Of a stretch of 64,000 nucleotides of DNA, positions 20,976 through 31,479 are shown piece by piece. A model generated the notes under the pieces. The model did no database searches, had not been told where the DNA came from, and worked only from the letters and a program-made list of their open reading frames with translations. Source of the DNA: Diaporthe sp. PMI_573. Taxonomy: Eukaryota; Ascomycota; Sordariomycetes; Diaporthales; Diaporthaceae. Positions within the stretch are counted from its first letter, which is position 1, and the number at the start of each line of letters is the position of its first letter. The position numbers and the translations under genes are program-made. The stretch covers positions 496,001 to 560,000 of the forward strand of contig JAJTUP010000035.1 of NCBI GenBank assembly GCA_021399435.1, given 5' to 3'.

Positions 20976-21317
20976 AAAGTACTCCTCAAATAGGATAACG
21001 TAGGTGGACAGTCAGCCGGTCAGGACACATGCCCGGTCAGTTTTGCTAACTCTGCTAACTTTTGCCAACCCTAGCACCCACCTGAGGCCAACATATCAAT
21101 AAAAATTGGCACCAATTGGTGCCAACTGGTCCCAATTGCTTATTTTTAATTGATTTGGTCAATTTAGAGGTGTGGTGGAGTTGCAATGCCAGTCTAAAAG
21201 TTTAAAGTTTGGGTGGGCGGGTTTGTTTTTGGTGCAGATCGCGTTCCCATTTTTCGCGTCAGTCTCGCATCACTCTACCTACTTAAATATTCAACACGCT
21301 AGAATTCAACATCTACA

Positions 21318-23000
21318 ATGCCAATCTACTCAAAAGAAGACAAGATCATTCTAGCCCTTCAAGCAATCACAAATTCCAAAAAAAATCAAAAGAAACCCTT
21401 AAGTGCACGCCAGGCTGCACGGATCTTCAACATCCCTTATAGTACACTCAACGACAGGATGAACAACCGACCCCGTCGCGAAGAATCACGCGTCGAGAAG
21501 CATAAACTTGAGCCAGTCGAAGAGCAAACACTTGTTCAATACATCATTGAGCAAGATGCACGAGGATTTCCAATGCGGCTTTCTGGTGTGGAAGATATGG
21601 CCAACCTCCTGCTGGCGTCGCGTGATGGCAAGCCTGTTGGCACCAGATGGGCACGACGCTTTGTGGATGCACAACCAAGCTTGAAAACAAGATTCTCTCG
21701 GCCTTACGACTACCAGAGGGCCCTCTGCGAAGATCCTGAGGTCATTGGAAACTGGTTCCGACTGCTTCGCAACATGATGGCCAAGTATGGGATCACAGAT
21801 GACGATCTCTACAACTTCGACGAAACTGGCTTCATGATGGGCCAGATAACCTCAACCCTGGTTGTTACACGCTCTGATCGGCATGGAAAGGCTAAATCTA
21901 TACAGCCTGGAAACCGTGAATGGGCAACAGCTATTGAATGCATCAATGCAAAGGGCTGGTGTATCCCGCCATTCGTCATTGTCCAAGGCGCCTACCACCT
22001 TGCAAACTGGACCACAGAGTCGGGTTTTCCTGCCGATTGGGTAATCAAGCCTACTCCAAATGGATGGACGGATAACAAGACTGGTCTAGAATGGATTCAG
22101 CACTTTAATAAGCACACAATTAAGCGAACAATGGGCAAATACCGGATGCTCATCCTGGATGGACACGAGAGCCATGTATCAGCAGAGTTCGAACAGTACT
22201 GCAAGGAAAACAACATTATCCCTATTAGCATGCCACCACATTCATCTCATCTACTCCAGCCATTGGACGTTGCATTATTTTCGCTATTGAAGCGTGCATA
22301 CGGCGATGAGATCAACCTCTTCATCCGGGCCTCGATCAACCACATCACCAAGTCCGAGTTCTTCATTGCGTTTAAGGCAGCCCACGACAAGGTCTTTACG
22401 GAAGAAAACATGAAAGCTGGGTTCAGAGGGGCTGGTATTTCTCCATGGAACCCAGATTCTGTCATTTCCAAGCTGGATGTCCGCCTACAAACTCCAGTAC
22501 AATCCCTCCCTGTGTCACCATCGAAATGGGAATCACAAACACCCTCCAATGCCCACCAGACTGTCCAGCAATCAAGTTTTATCAAGGGCAAGATCTCAGC
22601 CCATCAGGGCAGCTCCCCTACACCAATTATCCAGGCAATTGAGAAGTTTACAAAGGGTGCACAAGCAATGGCGCATCAGATTACTCTTTTGAATGATCGG
22701 GTCCGTACCCTTGAGAAGGCTAATATTGGGCTCGCCAAGCGCCGGAGGGCCAAAAGAAGTCGGGTCCAGCTTGGAGGGGCACTTAGTATTGAGGAATCTC
22801 AGGTGATAATTGAAGAAAAACAAAAGGGGAAGCGGCCGGCTGGTGAAATGGCTGGTGGTGCTGAGGAGGCGGACCGCGGCGGACCGAGCAAACGACGATG
22901 TGGCAACTGCGGCGAGACTGGGCATAACGCAAAAACTTGTGAGAAAGATGCAGAAGAGTCTAGTCAGTCAGATTCAGAGTGTATAATAGTACATTCTTAA
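21318..23000 (+). CDS. Pogo/Fot1-type transposase, 560 aa (copy C)
   Basis: The domain order is HTH_psq (about 3-50), CENP-B-type HTH (about 68-130), DDE_1 core and CCHC knuckle (C528-C541, CGNCGETGHNAKTC). The catalytic triad is D168, D281 and D317, so 35 residues separate the last two, the DD35D spacing of the Fot1/pogo group. The linker before the knuckle is Lys-rich (KRRRAKRSR), a likely nuclear-localisation signal. The knuckle is unusual beside a pogo core and may add RNA or single-strand DNA binding. There is no intron. The stop at 22998-23000 is followed directly by a hairpin. Confidence 0.96.
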   Translation: MPIYSKEDKIILALQAITNSKKNQKKPLSARQAARIFNIPYSTLNDRMNNRPRREESRVEKHKLEPVEEQTLVQYIIEQDARGFPMRLSGVEDMANLLLASRDGKPVGTRWARRFVDAQPSLKTRFSRPYDYQRALCEDPEVIGNWFRLLRNMMAKYGITDDDLYNFDETGFMMGQITSTLVVTRSDRHGKAKSIQPGNREWATAIECINAKGWCIPPFVIVQGAYHLANWTTESGFPADWVIKPTPNGWTDNKTGLEWIQHFNKHTIKRTMGKYRMLILDGHESHVSAEFEQYCKENNIIPISMPPHSSHLLQPLDVALFSLLKRAYGDEINLFIRASINHITKSEFFIAFKAAHDKVFTEENMKAGFRGAGISPWNPDSVISKLDVRLQTPVQSLPVSPSKWESQTPSNAHQTVQQSSFIKGKISAHQGSSPTPIIQAIEKFTKGAQAMAHQITLLNDRVRTLEKANIGLAKRRRAKRSRVQLGGALSIEESQVIIEEKQKGKRPAGEMAGGAEEADRGGPSKRRCGNCGETGHNAKTCEKDAEESSQSDSECIIVHS

Positions 23001-23019
23001 GCGGTCCGCGTCGGACCGC
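23001..23019 (+). other. Post-stop hairpin of pogo copy C
   Basis: The first base after the transposase stop begins GCGGTCCGCGTCGGACCGC, a perfect 8-bp G+C-rich stem with a 3-nt loop. The same element stands in the same position in copy B and relic A' (3340-3358). It could act as an mRNA-end, stability or protein-binding signal. Confidence 0.75.
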
Positions 23020-23324
23020 CAAAATAGTTGATTTGGCTGGTGTAGATTGAGGTTGATTCTGCATGGTTGAAATGCTCCATTTTGGTGGGGAACGCGATTT
23101 TCCCACCAAAAGTCAGCCACTTCAGACTGGCACTGCAGCCACCCCAACCACTCTAAATTGACCAAATCAATTAAAAATAAGCAATTGGGACCAGTTGGCA
23201 CCAATTGGTGCCAATTTTTATTGATATGTTGGCCTCAGGTGGGTGCTAGGGTTGGCAAAAGTTAGCAGAGTTAGCAAAACTGACCGGGCATGTGTCCTGA
23301 CCGGCTGACTGTCCACCTACGTTA

Positions 23325-24529
23325 AGTGTGTTGCTATTATTGATTAGTCAGAAAGGTACTTTAAGATGTACGAAAATTGCTAGTAAATCTGGGTACTGGG
23401 TGGGCGTAAGTGTGCAGGTGGGTGGGCGGTCCTGAACTGCTGGGCTGATGTTTGGATCCGCCCCGGCTGCTAAAAGGACCTTAACGCAGTGAATCTGTCC
23501 ATACAAGGCTTCTGCCAGTCCCTCTAGAAGAGGAGCACTGACGAGAGGGAGAGAGAATTGAAGGCATGGGGGCAGGGCGAGGAAACGAGGGCATTCAAGT
23601 CACGGAGTTCAAATAGAGGGTTTTTTCAAACGAAGAGTGGAATTGATTCTCATCAAGAACTAACTAAAAGAATGGCAATGGAGGGGACCTTTTATACGTG
23701 CCTTTTCTATCGGCTTCCACTACGGATCCTGGGCGGGTGTGTTGCAACAATTGGTCGACCCGATTCTTCTTCTTTGGCATCTCATGCGCACCAATTATGT
23801 GCGAAGCAATTGACAACAGGTACGCTGAAGTGGGAAAAACCACAGATCGAGAGAGTGTATGGAAATATAACCTTAACCTAACCCAACAGATACAGCCTTG
23901 TGCTACTGTATGCAGGCCTCAACTACTGAGAATAAGTTAACTCATTCCTTCTGTCACCATGGTCGTGGTTAATCCTGTGGGATATAGAGGCTTAATTAGG
24001 GCCATTCGAAGCCGACAAGCATAGCACTCATCGTGCCAATGTCACATCTGCCCTAGGCTGATCGTCTCCAGTCACAATCTTCCTCAGGTTTCATTGCCAA
24101 GTGTCTAATTGACCAACAAAATCCCGGTATCTTTGGCGAGATGACGGTCCTTTCCATTGGTATGGAGTACCTTGCAGAAGTTTCCCCACCTCACTCTTAG
24201 GCCCCCAATCGGATGACCCGCATCTCGACCTGGTCATGTGAAGGCCTGCGCGTCTGAGAAGCAGGGAAGATCCAACGGCCCGACACTGGTCAGCATCGAG
24301 TGACAATTCGGCCCGGCTCTGGAGCATCGGATGCACGCAGGGGCAGGCTATAGACGGTCGATCCACCGCCCTTGTCTCTGGCCGTCCTGCTCTCCTCCCA
24401 GCCTCATCAAGATGCCCCTATCATCCATTATTGATCTTATTGTACACACTGATACCCCCAGTGCTTTCTACTTGCGGTTCCGTAGCAAGCCCACCCCTTC
24501 CAAAGTTCTACCTCGCCCACAGTGATCGC
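23325..24529. other. No supported gene
   Basis: Several mid-sized frames exist, but none shows a domain or a plausible exon structure. Sequence composition is unremarkable. Confidence 0.45.
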
Positions 24530-25020
24530 TTAATAGCCTAGCCAATTCCGTAGGCACTGTATTTCCTCTATTATCTCGGGGCTTAAGCTGTGCCTTTGCG
24601 AGCTTACTGTCAACTTTATGACACTAAACGTCCGCTCAGGATCGACAGACATAGCAGGAATTGCCAGGATGTCGAGAGCAAACTTGCTCAGACGTAGATA
24701 TTCTTCTTGGTAATCCTTCCACCATAGAATAGGGTTCAAGTTCTCTCGCCGAACTGGCCCTTGCCTCATATAAACTCCAAGCTCATCTTCTTCCTCCATC
24801 ATGTATCGATCGTAGCTCTGCATCCACTGGTCGAATTGACTGGGCTCATCTTGCTGCATCGCTTTTCCTATCACGGTTCTCGCTGTCTCAAACTACTCCT
24901 TACGTAGATACTGTTGTTCAAAGAATTCCCGGACACTGTTCTTAGCGTCCCGTAGCCACACTAGTTGCTCGTGGCTGGTCCAGTTCGCCTCAAGCCAAGA
25001 CACGTTCCAGCGCGGATAAA
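24530..25020 (-). pseudogene. C-terminal relic of a hAT transposase
   Basis: The minus strand encodes NPILWWKDYQEEYLRLSKFA followed by LDILAIPAMSVDPERTFSV, the hAT dimerisation domain. Upstream the frame continues as PRWNVSWLEANWTSHEQLVW and breaks at a TAG near 24895. The BED finger and catalytic core are missing. Just beyond it (25040-25145) lies an array of ACTTACTTGA-type words in both orientations, perhaps the element's subterminal region. Confidence 0.8.
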
Positions 25021-25039
25021 AAATAACGGCAGCCGGGTA

Positions 25040-25150
25040 AAGTGTATTTCAAGTAAATCAAGTTTGGGGCATCATAGACTTACTTACTTGAAATAATTTG
25101 GGCGGTCAACTTACTTGACTTACTTGATATACTTGACTTGATACTTGAAT
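25040..25150. repeat. Array of ACTTGA/TCAAGT words in both orientations
   Basis: CAAGTAAATCAAG is followed by multiple copies of ACTTACTTGA, ACTTGACTTACTTG and ACTTGATACTTGA. Such subterminal motif clusters are common at hAT ends, where transposase binds; this assignment is inference from position. Confidence 0.5.
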
Positions 25151-25151
25151 T

Positions 25152-25775
25152 GGGGTCAGCGCTGCTGACAGCTATCAGTCGCGAGCGGTGTTGTGTCATG
25201 GGAGATTAATACCAGATCATATCATAGTACAGAACGGTAGCCTGGCAGGCATAGTCGGATGGTCATCCGCAGACTTTGTGTCAGAGATAGCTGATAGACT
25301 GTATTACTACTTTCGGTGTAGTGCTGATCACCCATGCTCATGGCAGCGCAACCTGGCAGAAATACCAATGTCACCCGGTACCTCCAGGCCCTCAGTGGAG
25401 TTCGTAGTGAACAGCATTGAGTTCTCATACAACATGGCATGGATCGAAGTGCCACTAAGTGGACGTGTGAACGTGAACAGATTGCATGACTCGCTGAAAG
25501 TGAACCCAACTGTTCTGCCATGTCTATTTCTCGTCATTTTTCTACTTCTATATCTAGCGTTCGACCTTGGATGGATACATATGTTCTGCTTAAATTGTGA
25601 AAAAAAGACATGGGGAGCGGCTTTCTGCTCCGAGTCTTGTCGGACGACGGATTATGAGAACACAATATCAGTATCGGGCTTCGACCCGGGCTCACGCAAC
25701 GAGCTGTATTCTGATCCTAGCTCACAACTTTCAACCTCACCAACCTGCAAAGCCTCGGTATCAAATAGGAGCTGA
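25152..25775 (+). pseudogene. Phosphotransferase-like lobe plus Ecl1-like zinc motif
   Basis: The first part (VLCHGRLIPDHIIVQNGSLA, then GIVGWSSADF) resembles the catalytic C-lobe of aminoglycoside-phosphotransferase-fold proteins that are common in fungi, but the catalytic Asp of the HGD motif is Arg here. About 110 residues later, FCLNCEKKTWGAAFCSESC followed by RTTDYE resembles the zinc motif of the Ecl1 family (extender of chronological lifespan). These two are not normally one protein, so the open frame probably joins remains of two genes. A hydrophobic stretch (LPCLFLVIFLLLYLAFDL) lies between them and may be part of a lost intron or membrane span. An ATG at 25582 would start the Ecl1-like part. 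Its usual C-terminal motif is not seen. Confidence 0.4.
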
Positions 25776-25879
25776 GAGCATATACAAGGTTGTTGGACCG
25801 GTCAGGGACGGTGGGGATGAACTCAGTGAAGCAAAACCAGGGACATTTGGAGTGTGGAGACTAACATCGACTGGATAAA

Positions 25880-27365
25880 ATTAACCTCGGATCGACCAGA
25901 TTAACAAGCTGGCTGGTCTCGTTAATAATAAAGGCGACCTGAATAGTCCGCTTGCCCCCACTGCGGACTAGGTCAGACTAGCTATCAATTTGCCCGTCCA
26001 CCTCGCTCCAGTCAATGTCAGGCCAGCCAGCTCGGAATAGAACGTCTTTCACTCCTCGTGTGGTAATAGAAACCGTAAGGTGAGTCTCGTCCGGCTCCTG
26101 AGTCTCGGTCAACTTCTTCTTTTTGACAATGCCGTCGATTTGGGACTTAAGACTGCTATCCCAGAAGTCACTAGGATAGTAATCAATGTTCTGCACTATG
26201 CTCTGTGTAAGCTTATGGAATTTACATTTTCTTGTGTAAAGCGACCATTCGATGGTATATGGTTCGTAGTGGATCAGGCCTGGGCTACCACCCAGCCGCA
26301 GCCATTAACATTTGTACCTCTAGATCAACTTTGTCACCGCTGGCTGAAAGCAGGGTTAACGAAGTTGTCTGGCAATACATACAGGCGTTGAGTTTCACGG
26401 TCATCATACTGTACAGCCACTGGCTGATATCAGAGACTGTTCAGTCATACTTGAACTTACTCAACGAGGGAGCAAGTGGCGAAGAAAAATTGTTGGCGCA
26501 GGTCGTGTCCCCAATGCCAAAGGAGGAGCAGTCCAACCAGTCTAATGGCTGGTTTTCAGGCTTCCATGTCTTTCCATGGCAAGAGAGCAACAGGACTATG
26601 CAATTTAACAGGAGGATGACTCATCTAACGTCAAAGAGGTACGTGGCCTTAAATCACGTGGCATTAGCTTAGGTAATGCCGCGAGTATTGCGAAAGAAGC
26701 TCTGATAGATACTGCACTGTTAGAAGGGAGAAAAGAATCTAAAGTTGGGCAGAAAACAGACTAGCATACGAGAGAGCTACTCAAGCTCTATATTTCTCAG
26801 TGTTACAGTATGTACTGTAATCAGTTTTGAATTACAGTATATCAAATAGGCGTTTGGAAATGGCAAGGTAGATCTGTCTGCAGCAGCTGGTACCTTTATG
26901 CGGGCGTGCGAACCAGGATTGCATACTGTGCGCACAGCCACGCTTAGTCTAAAATAAGCTAGTAATTAATTTTTACAATCACAACAAGCGGACACTCGTT
27001 TCGGCCGACCCTGTACAATTTATCTACTTTATTGGGTTTCGATATGAACTTTTGAGGAAGAAAGTACATTCCGCTCTGCAACCATATAAAAAGTACTGCA
27101 CGATTAGAATTTAGAATTTATTTCAATAATACAAACTACATCTAAATTTCGAAACCTACAAAACACTGCTAATAAGCCGTCATCCCGCCCAAGTTGCCTT
27201 TAAACACTGTATGGAAGTAACATCTCAAAATCTTCGTTTTCTACTGTACTGTATGCTGTGCAAATGTTTCATGTTTTTACAACCGAGGAAACTGGACCTC
27301 CAGTAGAGACAGGACTAAAGTTTCTAGGACCTAATCCATCTTCTCTATATCTTGACTAGTCTGTA
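25880..27365. other. No supported gene
   Basis: A minus-strand frame at 25978-26196 (MQNIDYYPSDFWDSSL...) and a plus-strand frame at 26232-26672 are open but lack domains. The 26.7-27.3 kb part is very A+T-rich and empty. Confidence 0.4.
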
Positions 27366-28301
27366 TTGGATAGGACACAGGAAGCGAAAAGGGCAAGCCT
27401 CTGCCCAAGGTTTGGCGATTGGCGCACTGGTTTCGGTGGCAACCCTTTTGCACTAGCCACACGATTCAGGTCTAAGGCAAAAGCCAAAAGCCAAGTCTAT
27501 TTCGCGTCGTCTTTTGCTTTTCGACCTGTGCCGGAGGAGCTGATATGGGTATTCTGGGAACTCGGCGGGCTCCTCTGTGTTGGGATGTGTTTGGGGTCTG
27601 TCCTCCTGCGATCGAGCAACACACCCAAGTATCGGCCAATTGCCAGTGGTCTTCCACGCATTTTTAATGGTCTTTGTGTAAGAGGGACAATGGGATCCCT
27701 ACCACATCTTTTTGATGATGTCAAAGCATTCCTTGATGTAATTGATGCTGACAAGTGGCGTTCCATCCAGTCAGACACCAACCCATCCCTGATCACCTAC
27801 CACTCGGGTCGTCGCTTACGGACTGCCCAAAATGGCCCCATTGGTCTCCACGGGGGAGCGATCCCACGACCGCCGCCTCTCTGACGGCGCATAAAGAACG
27901 CCCTCGCTGCCCTCCCTCCTCCAGCACAAGTGCTCCATCCGCCTTCGCCCCAGCCCTCCCCAACGGCCAGCACCGAGGACCGCAGCTACCTTCATGCCGA
28001 GATGCCACAGCAGCCTGCATACGACTCCGATGCCTCGTTTGTGCCCGGAGAGGACAGCGACGCCTATGATAGTGCCTATGATTCCGATACCTATCTTCTG
28101 CCTGACGAGGAAGGCGGTGACAACACCGCCTTTTACGCCAATAGTGATGCACGTGACTCCGCTGTCTTTTGCTTTCCTGATCAGGAACGCGACGACGACG
28201 CCTTTAACGATGACGACTTCGACATCGAGCCACCCCAACAGCAAGCTTCACTATCTAAGAAGGGCAATCTGCGTAGAGCCGAGTTTATCTTGTCGGAATG
28301 A
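27366..28301 (+). pseudogene. Long frame broken by one TGA, unknown product
   Basis: One reading frame runs for 936 bp and is interrupted only by the TGA at 27882-27884 (CTC-TGA-CGG). A CGA-to-TGA change at a CpG would create it. The first part has an aromatic, globular segment (PEELIWVFWELGGLLCVGMC); the second is Pro-rich and then strongly acidic, with repeated DSDA/YDSD motifs. No family is recognised. It may be a host gene killed by one mutation, or two unrelated frames in the same phase. Confidence 0.4.
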
Positions 28302-30042
28302 ATCTAGCCTAGTAATCAGGGGAGTAAGTCACAAAGATAGAAAAGACTTCGCGTTTGGGACCAAAATCGCACCACTCGACTATTTACCAGAAGTTGCACA
28401 AGTAAGTCGAGCTTCAAATATTCTAATAACCAGATCCCTTCCTTAGCTGCGCAGATCTAAACTCGATGGCAGACAAAGTGCAATCCGCCTGCAGAAGCGT
28501 TCGAGCTACCAATCACCAGTCCGTGCAGTTGCCTGGATTGGCATGTCAGCCAGACACATTGCCTTATCGGACGGTTCTGCAGGAATCTAGATACAGACGA
28601 GTTCGCCGCTATATAGCCAGTCTGAGGTATGAGCTGTCACGCCTGGAAGAAGCTCTTCCGGAGGTTTCGGAGCGCGCCATCACCCCCGAGGCCACGGACT
28701 TAGAGTATTATGTCTTAAAGATCGGGCTACCACGGGATATCAGATCAGAGCGATTGGCAATGTGTCCTTTGAGATGAAACGGCAGCCACAACAGGGCGGG
28801 CATTGGGTCACCACCTACATGAAACCACCGACTTCCGTCCTCTCTTCCCCCCTTCATCCTTGCTTCAGGCATCCGCTACGGGGAGGACATCTCTGCAAGG
28901 CAGCAGCCAATGACATTTCAGTGCCAGACACTGACACGCCATCAACGGTGAAGGATGCATTTTAAATGCCATCATCAGCTTTGAAGCGCATCAGGATTCT
29001 TTTCGAATAGTCGATTTATGCCGAAAATCGCTAGGCATGGTCTGATTTGGGACGTCAAGGCGGGCTTTGTTTTGGTAGTGCGAGGCGAGCTCACCATGGT
29101 CGACGAGATTGTGATGACGGTAGCGGGAACAACCGACGTCAAGGCACGAGTCGACTTCTTACATCCAGCACTCGACCTGGTAGTGCTAAAGTTCGACCCC
29201 GCTGACATCCCAGAATAGTTGCTGCACGCTTGCCCTCTCTCCGCCATGGAGAACTAGAATCACGTGTCTGCAGAAACCGAGACAGCATGCCTTTTTTCTG
29301 TTTTGTAAATGAAAGGAAACTAATAACTCAAAAAATGAGTACAGAAGACCCATTACGGGCCAAGGCATTAGACACCTAGCGCTCTTTTTGATCTCACGGC
29401 GAACTTGAATTCGGCTGATGATGCCCTGGATAGTAGATATACTCCGGAAAGGTCGAACAAGTATAATAGAATCGCCCGTGTCAAGCAACTCAGACATGAT
29501 TATTTCTCCAAGATCGATATCTGCTGCTAGCACGACTGTATCTTCCGATTCTGGTGTTCCACTCACTTGTGCAATCTCTGAAACAACCATTTCCATTATA
29601 GACGAGAGCGTGATAAGACCTAGGCGAGCGCCAGGGAATTGCAATACTGAGGATGCAAGATTATCTGACTTAAAGGTATTTTCACCTAAGCGGGGCAGAA
29701 ATGGAATCTGGAAAGCTCGAGTGTGTCTTCGGCTTCGACAACTCTGCGTAGCGAACAAAGCGAGCATAGCGAGCATAGTCCCCTCTCGATCACCCATAGC
29801 AGAGGCACGCATTCTGTATCTCAGCCAGGTGAATGAGAGGCGACCGCAATCATAGGTGAAAAATTGATAGATGGTAAAAAGTCCTACATGGTCGCCTGGA
29901 AGCCGACTCTCGAGCTAAAGGTGCGGGAATGTGAGAGACCTCATTGGTGAGTGGAGGCGGAACATGGCAAGTGTAAAGCGGTCGCCAGCTATCTCTCGGA
30001 TGCAGGGACGGAGGTCGGAGCAACCAAACCGGGTTTCGGCCT
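28302..30042. other. Weak frames only
   Basis: A plus-strand frame at 28466-28777 (ATG, with an RRYIASLRYELSRLEEALPE helix) and one at 29018-29218 (MPKIARHGLIWDVKAGFVLV) look protein-like. A minus-strand frame at 29186-29812 overlaps the latter. None has a domain, and none can be chosen over the others with confidence. Confidence 0.35.
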
Positions 30043-30814
30043 ATGGCTTACAGATACGAGTATTTGACTCTGAGGAACGAGTTCACGATCCTTATGACTG
30101 TGACCCCATTGCATGGCGCATTTGCAGGCCAGTTAAAAGATCTGCTTGCTGAGATCAGAAGTGACATAAAACGTGGGATTGAAGGGTACCAGGCCACTCC
30201 TAAGATATTGAAAACAGCTGCTTCGAACATCAAGGCTCTGGATGATGCAAGAATATATTTCGAGGGAGTATTGGACAGAAAACAGCCGGATGGTTCCTAC
30301 TATTCCGAGGACTGCAAGCAGACAGAAGCATTGTTCTTACTCAAAGTCATTAGTTGGCGGAAAGGGCGCAGGAGCTTATTAAGCTGTCCAACGGCAAGAT
30401 CCGTACCGTCGTTAACGTGGATCTAAATAAAATATACAGAGCGTCTAATGAGGGGAAGTCATTGAGGCCGAATGAAGAAGGGCCGGCTGCGGCGACCGTT
30501 TCTGTGTGGAGAGCTTACACAATGGATATCGATGGCCACCAAGTCACGGTACCTAAACAAGATTACTACAAAGTATATTTCACCGTCCTTTGTCTTGTCG
30601 TGATCTCAGGTACTCAATGTATCCTGGCTGACAAGGATCCATGATGCAGTCATTCCGCGATGTAGATGGACAAGTTGTTGACTCTTTCAAACTGACTTTA
30701 TTTCTAAGCAATTTTATTTGCAAGGAGTATGTAGCTAGGCTTCTTGGCTGCGAAGAAGTGGTGATTGAGATCACGGCCGAGCAGCTTTGTGATATATACG
30801 AAGGGGGCTGTTAG
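30043..30814 (+). CDS. Three-exon orphan protein, 202 aa
   Basis: Exons 30043-30267, 30354-30572 and 30650-30814 join in phase 0 at both junctions. Intron 2 (77 nt) has GTATAT donor, a GCTGAC branch and GCAG acceptor. Intron 1 (86 nt, GTATTG...TAG, CTTAC branch) is weaker; the alternative is a one-base frameshift near 30350. The protein has an N-terminal part with two helices (LKDLLAEIRSDIKRGIEGY), a middle (AERAQELIKLSNGKIRTVVN, then DLNKIYRA and VSVWRAYTM), and an acidic C-terminus (VVIEITAEQLCDIYEGG). This resembles conserved fungal proteins of unknown function, but I cannot name the family. Confidence 0.5.
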
Positions 30815-31059
30815 GCGACAAATCAAAGAAAATGAAATGCTACCTAAAGCTGAGCAGACAGCAGACAGACCAATAAACAGTTGATAAAAATTACAGTGTG
30901 GCCGAAGCCCTATTTGTATTCTCTGAGTTCCTCTACTAAGCCGGAACACACAATGAGTGTCCTATAAGGACAAGGGACAATGTATTTTTTTCCCAAAGGT
31001 ATAGTGCGTTTCGCTATGCAAGGCTTTTAACAGTGACTTTTCAATTTATATCAACCAGT

Positions 31060-31470
31060 ATGCTGTCAGAAGCTACTATTTTGCACTATAAGTCTTACTC
31101 CTCTGAGAAAATTACTCAATGCTACCAACGGCTCGCCGAACTTCAAAGTTTCTCTTGGGAGCCGGAAGGGAGCTTCCGGAACAAGACGCTTGCCGAACTA
31201 GTGGATGAGCTTCCAACACAGCTGGAGCGGTCTCAATTTGAGGACTTGTATTTTCGGCTCACCGCTCCAAAGGCGCGTGCTGAACATTTGGTCTCCCGCG
31301 GCAGGGAAGACCACTTTGATGCTTTGAAGCGCCACCTTGTTGGCATAATTCGAGATTGTAAACCATCTGCCTTCATCATCAGCCAACCTTCCAGGAACCT
31401 AGGGAATCTAGATGCCGCTAACAGGATACATGATGGGACATTGACTAGTTCGATCGTCAGGGGCACATAA
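31060..31470 (+). CDS. Hypothetical protein, 136 aa
   Basis: A single open frame from ATG 31060 encodes a mixed helix-rich, hydrophilic protein (LAELVDELPTQLERSQFEDL; FDALKRHLVGIIRDCKPSA). No domain is recognised. It follows the three-exon orphan gene on the same strand after about 245 bp. It could also be the terminal exon of a longer gene. Confidence 0.4.
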   Translation: MLSEATILHYKSYSSEKITQCYQRLAELQSFSWEPEGSFRNKTLAELVDELPTQLERSQFEDLYFRLTAPKARAEHLVSRGREDHFDALKRHLVGIIRDCKPSAFIISQPSRNLGNLDAANRIHDGTLTSSIVRGT

Positions 31471-31479
31471 CTACATTCG

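Larger units (their letters stand above)
20998..23322 (+). mobile_element. Full-length pogo/Fot1 element (copy C)
   Basis: The element is 2325 bp, flanked by TA duplications (20996-20997 and 23323-23324). Its terminal inverted repeats are nearly perfect over 128 bp (20998-21125 and 23195-23322), starting ACGTAGGTGGACAGTCAGCC. The inner edge of each repeat is the 20-bp palindrome TTGGCACCAATTGGTGCCAA (21106-21125 and 23195-23214). The transposase is open. This is the best candidate for an active element in the window. Confidence 0.95.
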
